Assembly: GCA_018417955.1 (NCBI GenBank)
Contig: JACTVC010000029.1
Coordinates: 620,001 to 684,000 of the forward strand
Length of the DNA stretch: 64,000 nucleotides
Source of the DNA: Laccaria trichodermophora
Lineage: Eukaryota; Basidiomycota; Agaricomycetes; Agaricales; Hydnangiaceae
Direction: 5' to 3'
How positions within the stretch are numbered: position 1 is the first letter of the stretch; each line of letters opens with the position of its first letter. Under the pieces are notes generated by a model, which was not told the DNA's origin, did not search any database, and saw only the letters and a program-made list of their open reading frames with translations. The position numbers were made by a program, and so were the translations under genes. Below are positions 37,148 to 47,930 of the stretch, one piece after another.

Positions 37148-37460
37148 GCCATGGGTGAGGAGGAAGGGGGGAGGAAGGAAGGGGGAGGAAGGGAGGGAGG
37201 GAGGAAGGGAGGGAGGGAGGAAGGGAGGGAGGGAGGAAGGGAGGGAGGGAGGGAGGGAGGGAGGGAGGGAGGGAGGAAGGAAGGGAGGAAGGAAGGAAGG
37301 GGGGAGGAAGGAAGGGAGGGAGGGAGGAAGGGAGGAAGGAAGGAAGGGAGGAAGGGGGCAAGGAAGGAAGGAGGGAGGAAGGAAGGAAGGGGGGAGGAAG
37401 GAAGGGAGGAAGGAAGGGAGGGGGGAGGAAGGGAGGGAGGAAGGAAGGGAGGAGGGACAG
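37148..37460 (+). repeat. Purine tract (GGGA/GGAA)n, about 310 bp
   Basis: Almost pure purine on the plus strand (gggagggaggaaggg units). Such tracts can form triplex (H-DNA) or G-quadruplex structures. The long frames across it on either strand (Gly/Glu/Arg on plus, Pro/Ser/Leu on minus) are composition artefacts. A similar tract lies in the sibling element at 52905-53195 in the same relative position. Confidence 0.85.
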
Positions 37461-37549
37461 GCAACGGTGTGGGGCAGGCCCTGGGGAGGGGATGGAGGGG
37501 GAGAGAGTGGTGGGGACTAATGGTACCCACGTTGCATTGTCTCGTGCCT

Positions 37550-38040
37550 ACGTCGTGTTGTCGTTGTCGTTGCATTGTTGTTGTTGTCACGTTGTCGTCT
37601 CGTACCCGCATGGCGTCGTCATCTCGTACCCGCATTGCATTGTCGTTGTCGCGTTATTGTCGTTGCGTTGTGGCATTGTACCCACGTTGTGTCGTTGTTG
37701 TCGCATTGTCGCGTCGTTGTTGTCGCATTGTACCCACGTTGTGTTGTTGTCATTGTCGTCGCGTTGTCGTGTACCCGCTTTGCGTCGTCGTCGTCACGTT
37801 GTTGCCTCGTACCCACGTCGCGTTGTCGTCGTCGTGTTGTCGCCTCGTACCCACGTCGTTGCACGTCGTGTCATCGTTGTCGTGTCGTTGTCGTGTCGTT
37901 GTCATCGCATTGTCGTCACGTTGTCACCTCATACCCACGTCGTTGAAGGCAGCGCCCGTGGATCGGCCACGTCGTTGTTGTGGGCGCTCGTGGATCGTCA
38001 TGGCTGTTGTTGGGTCGTGTGGTGTGGTCGTTGTTGTCGT
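37550..38040 (+). repeat. cgttgtcgttg-type low-complexity tract
   Basis: About 490 bp of gtcgttgtcg and gtacccacg units. Contiguous with the purine tract and matched by a cgctcgtcgttcgtggg tract in the sibling element (53220-53920). Not coding. Confidence 0.75.
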
Positions 38041-38393
38041 TGTTGCCAACGTGGGTGGTGGGAGGGAATGGAAGTGGGGGGACGAGGATGGTTGGTGGTG
38101 GGTGAGAGGAAAGGGTGTTGCAACTGTTTGGTAACATTGCCTTTGTTTGGTAACAGAACTAAAATAAACAAACAAAGGACCAGATTCCATTGCATTCCGT
38201 TCCTGTGCATTCCGCGGATCATTCCGGTGTCAATTCCGGAATGCCCAAATTCCACCGGAATGATAAGGCACCGGAATGATGAAAATGGCAGGCCTCCCTG
38301 CCAAATTTCATTCCTCTGGAATCCACTGGAATCCGCAGGAATGACCAGAATCCTGCAGGAATTAGGGGGGCACTGATAAGACCTCGAAACAAT

Positions 38394-38769
38394 TGATGAG
38401 GATGGCAATCTTATTCAATGGAGAGAATTTAACACTTAAGTCTGTGAACAGCTTAATGCATGGCTTGCTGGTTATGAATCTATTTTGAAGTGAATGACAT
38501 CTCAAAATTTCAATTGGTTTATACATACTATGCTTGTTTACCATGTCAAGCATGTGCTTGCCAAGATGACATCTATGGAAGATGATGAATCAGCAGATGA
38601 AGAAAGCAGTGATGAAGAAAGCAGTGATGAAGAAAGCAGTGATGAGGAAAGCAATCAGGAGGAAGAAATGGATTCAAAAAGTGAAAGTAGTTCAGGTTCA
38701 GACAATGATGATGATAAGGAAAGTAGTTCTACAAATAGTACTGATCATGATATGCATCTTTCAGATTGA
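38394..38769 (+). pseudogene. KDZ copy 1 transposase, 3' remnant
   Basis: Continues the transposase after the nested element: DEDGNLIQWREFNT, TAA (38437), VCEQLNAWLAGYESILK, TGA (38491), MTSQNFNWFIHTMLVYHVKHV, then an acidic Ser/Glu tail (DEESSDEESSDEES) ending MHLSD. Copy 2 reads ACEQLNSWLGGFDSILKRM at the same place. An intron present in copy 2 just before CEQL is absent here. Two stops make it dead. Confidence 0.8.
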
Positions 38770-39152
38770 GTATCTCTTCAATAGGAGTAGTTTGTGATAT
38801 AGTTTGGTAGAGTCCAGTTTTGTGTTAGTAGAGGCAGAGGTGGAAGGGATTGTATTATAAGGCTGCCTAAAGTGTTGAAAGTAGCTGGCAGTCCAGTGGA
38901 GTCCAGGTTTGTGTTAAGAGTAGCCTGGGAGTCCAGTGGAGTCCAGGTTTGTGTTGAAAGTAGCCTGGGAGTCCTGTGGAGTCCAGGTTTGTGTTAAGAG
39001 TAGCTGGCAGTCCAGTGGAGTCCAGTTTTGTACCAGTCTGTAGTGAAATCTCAATATATAGTGAAGTCTAGTGGAAGTCCAGTGGAATCCAGTGGAATCC
39101 AGTGGAATCCAGTGGAGTCCATGTGGATTATGTGGGGGATGGTAAAGTACTG
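38770..39152 (+). repeat. Right subterminal region of KDZ copy 1
   Basis: About four imperfect units of gagtccaggtttgtgtt and gcctgggagtcc (38875-39025), then a run of tccagtggaa (39070-39120), then the terminus at 39152. Subterminal repeats of this sort are probable transposase-binding sites. Confidence 0.65.
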
Positions 39153-39495
39153 TAGGCAGGTGAAGGTGAATGTCATGTCTGGGCTGCATATAACCCTCAC
39201 GTTGATGAGTATCCCCATCGCATTCAGGTAGGCACCACAAAATTTTACCTTTGGCTGAGCTGAATGAAGCAATTCCTAGTACCTCGCTCATCATTCTCAT
39301 GGGTCTCATCAGGGACAATTGCGGAAATGATGCAGAATGCTGGTCCAGTAGTCAATCAGAAGTCCAAGTGATTCCATGTTGCGTTGATGTCTTCGAAACG
39401 GTGTGAAGTCCAAGTAACTTTGTTGAATAGAAGAACCATGGTTTGTTTAACAGAAGAACACATGTAATATTGTCTATTTCATGACTGTACTACAT
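39153..39495. other. Spacer between KDZ copy 1 and the TET/JBP gene
   Basis: About 340 bp, no gene. If the right KDZ end is at 39152, the first eight bases here (taggcagg) would be the target duplication, but the left partner is lost. Confidence 0.4.
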
Positions 39496-41108
39496 TTAGC
39501 GATCTGAAAACACCTTGCGATGATCTTCATTCAACTCTGAAATCTTGGAAAAAAGGCCAAGAGCTCTCTTGCAACAATCACCATAGTCCCCATCAATTGC
39601 CTTCTTTCCTTCCACCTTTTCTGCCTCAACCAACTTCTTCACTGTTCGAAAACCATACCTAACATACTGGAATAAACCACCAGCGATGTACTGAGTAAAT
39701 GACATTCGCGATTCGCCAGGTTGAATGGGTGTGTTTCTGTGCCGAAAGACTGCTGAGGGAAGGAGGATAGTGGAGCCAGGGGGAAACTCAATAATAAGCC
39801 CTAGATCAAAGAGGATAATGTGACTGCCAAGCTTTGGGTTATAGTTTCCAAGTGCTGTGATGGTGCAAAGGCCATGAGCCACGTTGGCGGAGTCCAGGTG
39901 GTCAAGAGTGACTGTATTGGGGCCAAGATTGAATGTACTTGCTGTGAAAATTGATTTAGGGAAGTTATGGATGAGGGTTCAATCGTGGTCAAACAGCTGG
40001 TTCAGAATATCTTCATATTCATGCGCCAGCTTTGGTGCATAAATGGGCAAGCAGCCTAATGGAATCATAAGTACAGCGGATGATATTAATGATCATAACA
40101 ACTCACTGGATTGATACATGGCCAATCGCTGGATGGCATGGTTTTGAAGTAGACTGTTGACGAGGGCCTGTTTCTTCTTGGAAAGTCAAAGGTTACACGG
40201 TTTCTAAAAAACATTGGCATCATCAATTCAATGCTTGACAAAGTTACAATGAACTTACATGCTAGCCGCCACCATATGACACCCCACAATAGAGTAGTTG
40301 AAACTTTCCCTGATGATGTTCATTACCTTCTGGTAAGAACACACCCAGTTCCTCTCCACGGCGATGTACATTGTTTAGAGCTGTGGCAGCATCTTGAACC
40401 ACAGTATCCCAGTCGGCACTCCGAGGCTGACCCGCCATTGGAACAAGAATCCGGTTTTCGGAGTCGAGAAGAGCGATGGGGTTTCTAAACAGTAGTGAGA
40501 TTGTTAGACATTGAAGATAAATAAGAAAAGACGCACTTTCCATCCCACAGAAGAAGTTTGAATCCAATCCTCTTCAATTCAGGAACCGTCCACTGAGATG
40601 TTTTGGTTGACCCCATCCGTTTACCAATCCAACAACCAGAGGCGACAGGCAAGGGCAGTGGATCGAAGTTCGTTTTTGAGAGCATAATGACCAGACGTTC
40701 AGCATTAGAAAGACGAGGATGGTATCGAATTTGGTTTGCTGAGGATAAAAGGCGGTCCTTTGCCACCTTTTCAGAACGATGACGCTTGCTTCGTTCCTTA
40801 TTGCAGGCCTTCTCAATCTTCCTGAGAGGAGCTGACGCCACATTGTGTTTGGGATAGCGAGAGTTGGAGGCAGGTAAGGTGGTACCAGTGGAGGAGACAG
40901 AAGGAACAGGAGTGATAGAAGGTGATGGGGATGGAGAGGGGGGACAGGTTGGTTCGAAAGGTGGAGAAGGAGCATTGTCAGCACTGGTGTCATTGTTGAC
41001 GCTGGTGTTATCGTCATGCTCATTGTCACTGTCACCCTCATCACCCTGTTCGTCGGCATTTTTGAAGGCCCATGCAAAAAAGGGAATGGCCTGGATGCCA
41101 CTGGCCAC
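39496..41108 (-). pseudogene. TET/JBP-type 2OG-Fe(II) dioxygenase, inactivated
   Basis: Exons: about 41105-40537, 40484-40259, 40203-40107, 40055-39496; introns 51-55 nt. TET/JBP enzymes oxidise 5-methylcytosine or thymine in DNA using 2-oxoglutarate and Fe(II), and mushroom members are often linked to KDZ transposons. Visible signatures: KLLLWDGKNPIALLDSENR, GQPRSADWDTVVQ, LLYCGVSYGGG, the metal motif HxD in LDHLDSANVAHG, LIIEFPPGSTILLPSA, the distal His in FRHRNTP and the Arg in ESRMSFTQYIAGGLF (2-oxoglutarate contact). Stops: TAG after YGGG (40264-40262), TGA (40188-40186) and TGA (39981-39979). No start codon in frame at the 5' end. The N-terminal part is acidic and Pro/Ser-rich, then basic. 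Non-functional unless stops are read through, but ligands are kept, so decay is recent. Confidence 0.85.
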
Positions 41109-41700
41109 TAGGGTTGCGCACCGTGCCCATCATAGACAGGTCGATGGACGGGTCTGATGGACAATTACCCATGTCCGTTTGGGCTTGCTGAACACCTGTT
41201 TTTATCCGTCATATGACGGCCATAACAGGTGTCAGACGGGTCATCGACATATTCAGTAATTTTACCCACAATTAGCTGTACTATTTATTGACAATATATG
41301 AAGTGCTTCATTATTAAATTTTGCATATCTCTATCAACACTAAATGTCTCCAAGCAGGTTAAATTGCAGCTCAAAAACAACCAGAATGTGCTGACTCATC
41401 GCAATTGAAACCCTGTGAAAGGTTTATTCACACCTCGAGCTCACAATTTGCTGTTTGAAGGTGCAAATCTTCATTATTTGTGCTCTATATCTCTTCTTAC
41501 ATTTATCAGGTACCCAAAAATTGTTGAAAAATTGTGAAAAAAATTATATACATTGAAAGGGTGGGCAAATCACTAGTGGCTACCACTATTTATGATTAAT
41601 CTATGACAACTGTCCAAGAGCCGATGTGTATACTGCCACAGGTTTTATGAAAGGCATCTCATTAGGATTGCCCATCTATTTCATTCAATTTATCACTGGA
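41109..41700. other. AT-rich spacer
   Basis: About 590 bp upstream of the TET/JBP pseudogene. A tgatggac/cgtcatatgacg patch with short palindromes is at 41145-41235 (atccgtcatatgacgg). No gene seen. Confidence 0.4.
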
Positions 41701-42560
41701 ATCTTTCATAAGATATAGGCAAGGATAATGAGATATCATGAGGATATTTCATTAAGCTCTTTCGCTTTTTCATTACCATTTCATAGAATTTTCATTAGAA
41801 TATTTCATTAGGCTCCTTTGCTTTTTCATTACCATTTCATAGAATTTTCATTAGAATGTTTCATTAGGCTCCTTAGCTTTTTCATTGCCATTTCTTAGAA
41901 TTTTCATTAAAATATTTCATTAGGCTCCTTCACTTTTTCATTACCATTTCTTAGAATTTTCATTAGAATGTTTCATTAGGCTCCTTAGCTCTTTCATTGC
42001 CATTTCATAGAATTTTCATTAGGATATTTCATTAGGTTCCTTCGCTTTTTCATTACCATTTCTTAGAATTTTCATTAGAATATTTCATTAGGCTCCTTTC
42101 CCTCTTTCATTACCATTTCATAGAATTTTCATTAGAATATTTCATTAGGTTCCTTCGCTTTTTCATTACCATTTCATAGAATTTTCATTAGAATATTTCA
42201 TTAGGCTCCTTTGCTTTTTCATTACCATCTCATAGAATGTTCATTAGAATATTTCATTAGGCTCCTTCACTTTTTCATTACCATTTCATAGATTTTTCAT
42301 TAGGCTCCTTCACTTTTTCATTACCATTTCATAGATTTTTCATTAGGCTCCTTTCCCTCTTTCATTACCATTTCATAGAATTTTCATTAGGATATTTCAT
42401 TAGGCTCCTTGGCACTTTCATTAGATTTTCTTAAAATTTTCATTGGGATATTTCATTCAGCTCCTTGACTCTTTCATTACCATTTCATGGAATTCTCATC
42501 AGAATATTTCATTAGGTTTCCTGGCACTTTCATTAGGATATTTCATTAGGCTCCCTGGCA
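41700..42560. repeat. Minisatellite, ~55-bp unit
   Basis: About 15 tandem imperfect units of catttcatagaattttcatt, agaatatttcattaggctcc, tttttcattac. AT-rich, no coding capacity, unit length drifts through deletions of one half-unit. Not CRISPR: no conserved spacer pattern, and the organism is eukaryotic. Confidence 0.85.
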
Positions 42561-42589
42561 CATTCATTACCAAAACTAGATAATAATGA

Positions 42590-43290
42590 TGACATGTATC
42601 ACATGGGTTGTTGGGAGGGTGATCACATGACCAATTTCCTAAAATGGTAAAAAAACGAAAGTTGTAGCCCTACACTGTAGCTTCCTGAATCTGTTTGAAT
42701 TATGTTGTGAAGTGCTCGTGTTGTAAAGATATGATGTAAAAGATTCTTACAAGTCCCATGTTTTTTTCTGTTTTTTTTTTGCATTTTTCTCCATGAAAAC
42801 ACAACCAAATAACATGATTCCAACACATTTAGAAAGCTAAATGAAAGGGCAACAAATATCATATTTTGGGAAAAATGACCAAAAAAAGGAAGGTGCATTC
42901 CCTGAAAGAGCAATTGACACTGACAGACTACAAGAGTCAGATATAGACTACCAGGTTTACTGATAGATAGGCTACAAAATTTACTGATAGACTACAAAAG
43001 ACTACAAAAGTCAGACATAGACTACAAAGTTTACTGATAGACTACAAAAGACCACAAAAGTTGGACTTAGACTACAAGACTACAAAGTTAGGGTTAGTGC
43101 TTTTCCATCAGAGAATTTTGTAGTGTCCACTTTTTCAGACTACAAAAGTTTGTAGTGTCCACTTTTTAGACCACAAAAGTTTGTAGTGTCTGCTTTTTTA
43201 TCATAAAAGTTTGTAGTGTCCACTTTTTGAGGCTACAAAAGTTTGTAGTTGACATATAGTTTATAGTGTCCTTGACTCTGTATAGGTTAT
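42590..43290. repeat. Dispersed repeat family, copy 1
   Basis: Starts with gatcacatgacc, then gttgtagccctacactgtag (identical 20-mer at 55400-55420), then gactacaaaag units (42930-43080) and tttgtagtgtccactttt units (43120-43260). A shorter relative lies at 55320-55540. Probably the end region of an unclassified element. Confidence 0.6.
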
Positions 43291-43899
43291 GGGGGTGAGG
43301 TTAAAGGAGTGACATGATTTTACATATTGCCATTGCTGCAGCATTAGTTTTTGACATCATGTACAGGTTGTCTTTCATGTCAAGAAAGGCTATTCTATGC
43401 CTTCATATTGACAAATGCTGTCCTATCTCAAATCATAGTTCTAGGTTCATGGGGATATCTGGCTTAAGGATTGACATGACTTTACATATAGATTGCTATT
43501 GCCATATCATCAGCTTTTCACATCATGCCCAAGTTGGCTTTCAAGCCAGAGGAAGCCATTCACATCAATATCCACTGTTCTGTCTCAATACATTGTGAAC
43601 TTACATCATGACCTGACTTAAGGACACCTCCAGGGAACAATCAGCCCAGCATCCTATAGCCCTCAAAGAGCTGATATCAAAGTTGGCTATGTTTGGGATA
43701 GGCTAGTAGCTATCAATGTGAAAGCAGACAGACCAGCAACTATGAATGTGAAATCAGAAAGTAGCCTGTCCTGATGTGAAAGGCAACTTGGGTATGATGT
43801 CAAGAACTAATGATGTGACCATAGCAATATGTAAAGTTATTTAATCCTTCAAACCATATCACATGGATATAGAACTATGATTTGAGATAGGACAGCATT
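43291..43899. other. Unassigned repeat-like DNA
   Basis: About 610 bp. Two loosely related halves (tgacatgattttacatattg near 43310 and tgacatgactttacatatag near 43475, then variants near 43800-43880 in reverse) suggest a decayed palindromic element. No gene. Confidence 0.4.
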
Positions 43900-45597
43900 G
43901 CAGGTGTGCTATTGAACCATAACAATAGAAATGGACAATTGTCCTATGGCTCATAGCGGTACACAAATGGGCCCAATGGGAATGCACATTATGGGACCAT
44001 ATGTGGGGCCAATGCCAGAATGATGTTTAAGGTTAAATGTTGGGCCCAACGATCCACCCAAACAAGACCCCACCAACCAATCATTTGGCCCAATTATGGT
44101 GGTATTTGGTAGCTGGAATTAGCCTAAGGGTGGTAGTTGGGCCCAATGTTGAAGGCGCACGATAGCTGTATGTTTGGCCTAATGACCAGGGGAATAGGTT
44201 ATGGGCTAATGTTATGGCCAATGTATTTTCTGTGCCTAATGGCATAAGTTGGGCCCAACTGGTCATGAGGTAGCTTAAGGTGCCTATGTTAGGGACATCC
44301 TCTGTCACTGTCTATGGTTGATTGTTGGGCCTAATGGTGGGCCTGTAGGGCCTGCAAATTTTCCGGATATTGCGCTCAGGAGACATTTTGTGGAATTTCC
44401 AGATATTGCATTTCCTGGCAATTTGCTCGAATTTGCGGCATATTCTGCAGATGCTGGGGAGAAGAAATGCGGAATTTCCACATATTTCTTTTCCGGATCT
44501 TGGGCTTGAATTTGCGGAATTCCCGACGTAATCAAAATTTCAGATGGGAAAAATAACAACCCAGGTTTCCAGACAAATGTTGTGTGAAAGTGTGGATGTA
44601 CTGAAGCATATTAACAGCATCTGTGGAATATCTGAAAGAAAGACAACCCAGGTGCCCAGACAAATGTTGTGTGAAAGTGCGGAAGTTCCGAAGCATCAAT
44701 TTAAATATTAACAGCATGTGCGGAATAACCGAAAAAATAACAACTCAAGTGTCCGGACAAATGTTGCGTGAAAGTGCGGAAGTTCCGAAGCATCAATTTA
44801 AATATTAACAGCATGTGCAGAAGATCTGAAAGAAAGACAACCCAAGTGTCCGGATAAATGTTGCATGTAAGTGTGGAAGTTCCGAAGCATCAATTTAAAT
44901 ATTAACAGCATGTGCGGAATAACCGAAAAAATAACAACCCAAGTGTCTGGACAAATGTTGCGTGAAAGTGCGGAAGTTCCGAAGCATCAATTTAAATATT
45001 AACACCATGTGCGGAATAACCGAAAAAATAACAACCCAAGTGTCCAGACAAATGTTGCATGAAAGTGCAGAAGTTCCGAAGCATCAATTTAAATATTAAC
45101 AGCATGTGCGGAATATCTGAAAGAAAGACAACCCACATGTCCGGACAAATGTTGTGTGAAAGTGTGGAAGTTCCGAAGCATCAATTTAAATATCCACAGC
45201 ATGTGCGGAACATCCGGAAAAATAAGAAACCAGGACAAATTTTGCATGAAAGTGCGGAAGCTCTGAAGCATCAATTTAAATACCCACGGCATGTGCAAAA
45301 TATCCAAGAAAATAACAACCCATAAAGGTGCGGGAGTCCCGAAGCATCTATTTAAATATTATCAGCATGTGTGGAATGTCTGAAACAATAACAAACTAGG
45401 TGTCTGGAAAAATGTTGCATGAAAATGTGGAATTCCCGAAGCATCAATTTAAATATCCATGGCATGTGGGGAATATTTCAGAAATGTTGCATGAAAATGC
45501 GGAATCCCCGAACTATTAATCCAAATGTTCATTTCGATGAATTTCACAAATTCGGCTATAACTCTGTCAGTTCTGGTCCAAACATTATGTTTTTAGG
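43900..45597 (-). repeat. Inverted-repeat arm, right (1698 bp)
   Basis: Reverse complement partner of 27625-29322, same length. Inner end gcaggtgtgctattgaacc, outer end catgctt...gtttttagg at 45597. Differences noticed (all transitions) lie in the inner ~150 bp. No matching target duplication at the two outer borders, so the pair does not look like simple termini of one transposon. Confidence 0.9.
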
Positions 45598-46240
45598 CTC
45601 ATTTGAAAGCTTATGGGTAGGGCTATCGCATCCTGTACCCTTTACTGTATCTGTACACTGTGTGGGTTACTCGAACCTGTGCCATTGCCTATGTACAGCT
45701 ATGGTACAATCATCATGGCATACTGTACTTTGTAAGTTTCCCTGAATATTCCATAAATTACTGCATGGCATTTCCACATGCAAGCTGATAATCTGGAGGT
45801 TTTGTATGATGACAAGGAGGTCTGTGTATGGCTCACATCTCTGAGAGATTTATTACACCTGCAGGATATGTATTCATAGATTCATTCATTTTTGCAACTC
45901 CTGCACATATCACCATGGACAGTTCAGAAATTTCGTATTCACTTAGGGCATTCACATGGACACTCTCTTACATTTGTATATACCCAGAGAATATTGTACA
46001 TCAGATATTTAGCTTCTCATTCATTTTGCATGTTCAGTGGATATCAAAATTAACGCTCCAGAGATTTCACAAACTGGTTGAGCCTTGCTCCCATCTTTTT
46101 ACTAACCTAGTAATGCCTTAGAGTCTGCTTCAGTTCATTAAACTCCTCCTCTCTTCTACCTTTCCAAAGATCCCTCATATGCCTCGTTCAGCTTAGAAGA
46201 CATCCCGCTATGCACATATCTTGTAATACCAACCCACCAA
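45598..46240. other. Spacer between arm and third satellite block
   Basis: About 640 bp, no gene. Contains words related to the satellite (ttcagaaatttc, ggatatcaaaatta) that suggest very old units. Confidence 0.4.
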
Positions 46241-47930
46241 CTCCTATGCCATACCCAACTCCGGTGCTGTACTTACTCTGGCATTTGCTTCAGACATTCC
46301 GCATTTTCCCGGGACATTGATGCAACCACCAGGGCTGTTTTTCAGGATATTCTGCACATCCCATGGATATTTAAATTGATGCTTCAGAAATTCTGCATTT
46401 TCACACAACATTTTTTGGGTACTCCGCACATCCTGTGGATATCTAAATCAATGCTTCAGAACTTCCATACTTTGACACAACATTTGTCTGGACACCTGGA
46501 TTATTTTTTCGGATATTCCGCACACATTGTGGATATTTAAATTGATGCTTTGGAACTCCCGCACTTTAACACAACATTTGTCCAGACACTGGAGTTTTTA
46601 TTTCTTCGGATATTCCGCACATGCTGTTAATATTTAAATTGATGCTTCATGACCTCCACACTTTCATGCAACATTTGTCTGGACACCTGGGTTGTTATTT
46701 TTGCAGATATTCTGCACATGCTGTGGATACTTACATTGATGCTTCGGGACTTCCACACTTTCACAGGTTGTTATTTTTTCGGTTATTCCGCACATGCTGT
46801 TAATATTTAAATTGATGCTTCGGAACTTCCACACTTTCATGCAACATTTATCCGGACACTTCGGTTGTCTTTCTTTCAGATATTCCGCACATGCTGTTAA
46901 TATTTAAATTGATGCTTCGGAACTTCCGCACTTTCACGCAACATTTGTCCGGACACTTGGGTTGTCTTTCTTTCAGATATTCCGCACATGCTGTTAATAT
47001 TTAAATTGATGCTTCGGAACTTCTGCACTTTTATGGGTTGTTATTTTCGTAAATTGATGCTTTGGGACTTCTGCATTTTCATGCAACATGTGTCCGGACA
47101 CCTGGGTTGTTATTTATTTGGATATTCCGCACATGCTGTGCAAATTTAAATTGACACTTGGGGACTTCTGCACTTTCACACAACATTTGTTCGGATATTC
47201 CGCAGATTCCGTGGATATTCTGCGCATGCTGTGGATATTCTATTCTGCACATGCCGTTAATATTTAAATTGATCTTCGGGACTTCCGCATTTTCACACAA
47301 CATGTGTCCGGACACCTGGGTTGTTATTTATTCGGATATTCTGCACATGCTATTAATATTTAAATTGATGCTTCGGGACTTCCACATTTTCATGCAACAT
47401 GTGTCCAGACACATGGGTTGTTATTTTTTCGGATATTTCGCACATGCCATTAATATTTAAATTGATGCTTTGGGACTTCCGCATTGTCATGCAACATGTG
47501 TCTGGACACCTGGGTTGTTATTTATTTGGATATTCCGCACATGCTGTGGATATTTAAATTGATGCTTGGGGACTTCCGCACTTTCACACAACATTTGTCT
47601 GGACACCTGGGTTGTCTTTTTTTCGGATATTCCACAGCAATTGACACTTCGGGACTTCTGCATTTTCATGCAACATGTGTCCGGACACCAAAGTTGTTAT
47701 TCTTTTGGATATTCCGCAAATGACATTAATATTTAAATTGATGCTTTGGGACTTCCACATCTTCATGCAACATCTGTCTGGACACCTGGGTTCTCATTTT
47801 TTTGGATATTCCGCATATGCCTTTAATATTTCAATTGATGCTTCGGGAATTCCACATTTGTCTGTGACATTTGTCCAGACCCCAGGGTGGTTTTTTTCTG
47901 ATCTTCTGCACATCCTTTGAATATTAACAT
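46241..47930 (+). repeat. Diverged satellite block, same family as the arms
   Basis: About fifteen ~100-bp units of attccgcacatgctg, tatttaaattgatgcttcgg, ttccgcac, catttgtccggacac, gggttgttatttt, in the orientation of the left arm. Units are more varied than in the arms. Open frames across it are artefacts of a unit length that lacks stops in some phases. Confidence 0.8.

Larger units (their letters stand above)
32611..38385 (+). mobile_element. Nested non-autonomous KDZ-family element, 5775 bp
   Basis: Flanked by the 8-bp duplication GAAACAAT (32603-32610 and 38386-38393). Left end cagtactttatagtgcccc, right end gggcactgataagacctc; the subterminal regions carry attcctgcagg/ggaatcc repeats in inverted orientation. 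Deleting the element and one duplication restores the transposase frame (VGETIDEDGN). No transposase inside. Contents in order: short GGAAGG repeats (32975-33225), AT-rich DNA with a ~175-bp tandem duplication, a GC-richer stretch (35230-36330), a purine tract (37148-37460) and a cgttgtcgttg-type tract (37550-38040). Confidence 0.9.
29323..39152 (+). mobile_element. KDZ transposon copy 1, 5'-truncated, with nested insertion
   Basis: Holds ORF1, a CxC5-type ORF and split transposase remnants, homologous in order to KDZ copy 2 at 56730-63728. The right terminus (gtgggggatggtaaagtactg, ending 39152) matches the right terminus of copy 2, and subterminal repeats (gtggaatcca-type) precede it. The left terminus is missing: copy 1 starts directly at the inner edge of the inverted-repeat arm, and its ORF1 lacks the ~300 residues that precede the same point in copy 2. 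A 5775-bp element sits inside. Removing it leaves about 4.05 kb. Confidence 0.8.

Noticed and set aside
37049..38134. 361-codon plus-strand frame (Gly/Glu/Arg then Val/Ser/Arg rich)
   Set aside because: Direct translation of a purine tract and a cgttg tract inside a transposon; equally long frames exist on the other strand.
41700..42560. CRISPR-like regular array
   Set aside because: Units are tandem without unique spacers, and the genome is eukaryotic.
27625..45597. A single giant transposon ended by the 1.7-kb arms
   Set aside because: Outer borders lack a target duplication and the inner content has its own KDZ terminus at 39152; kept only as an open hypothesis.
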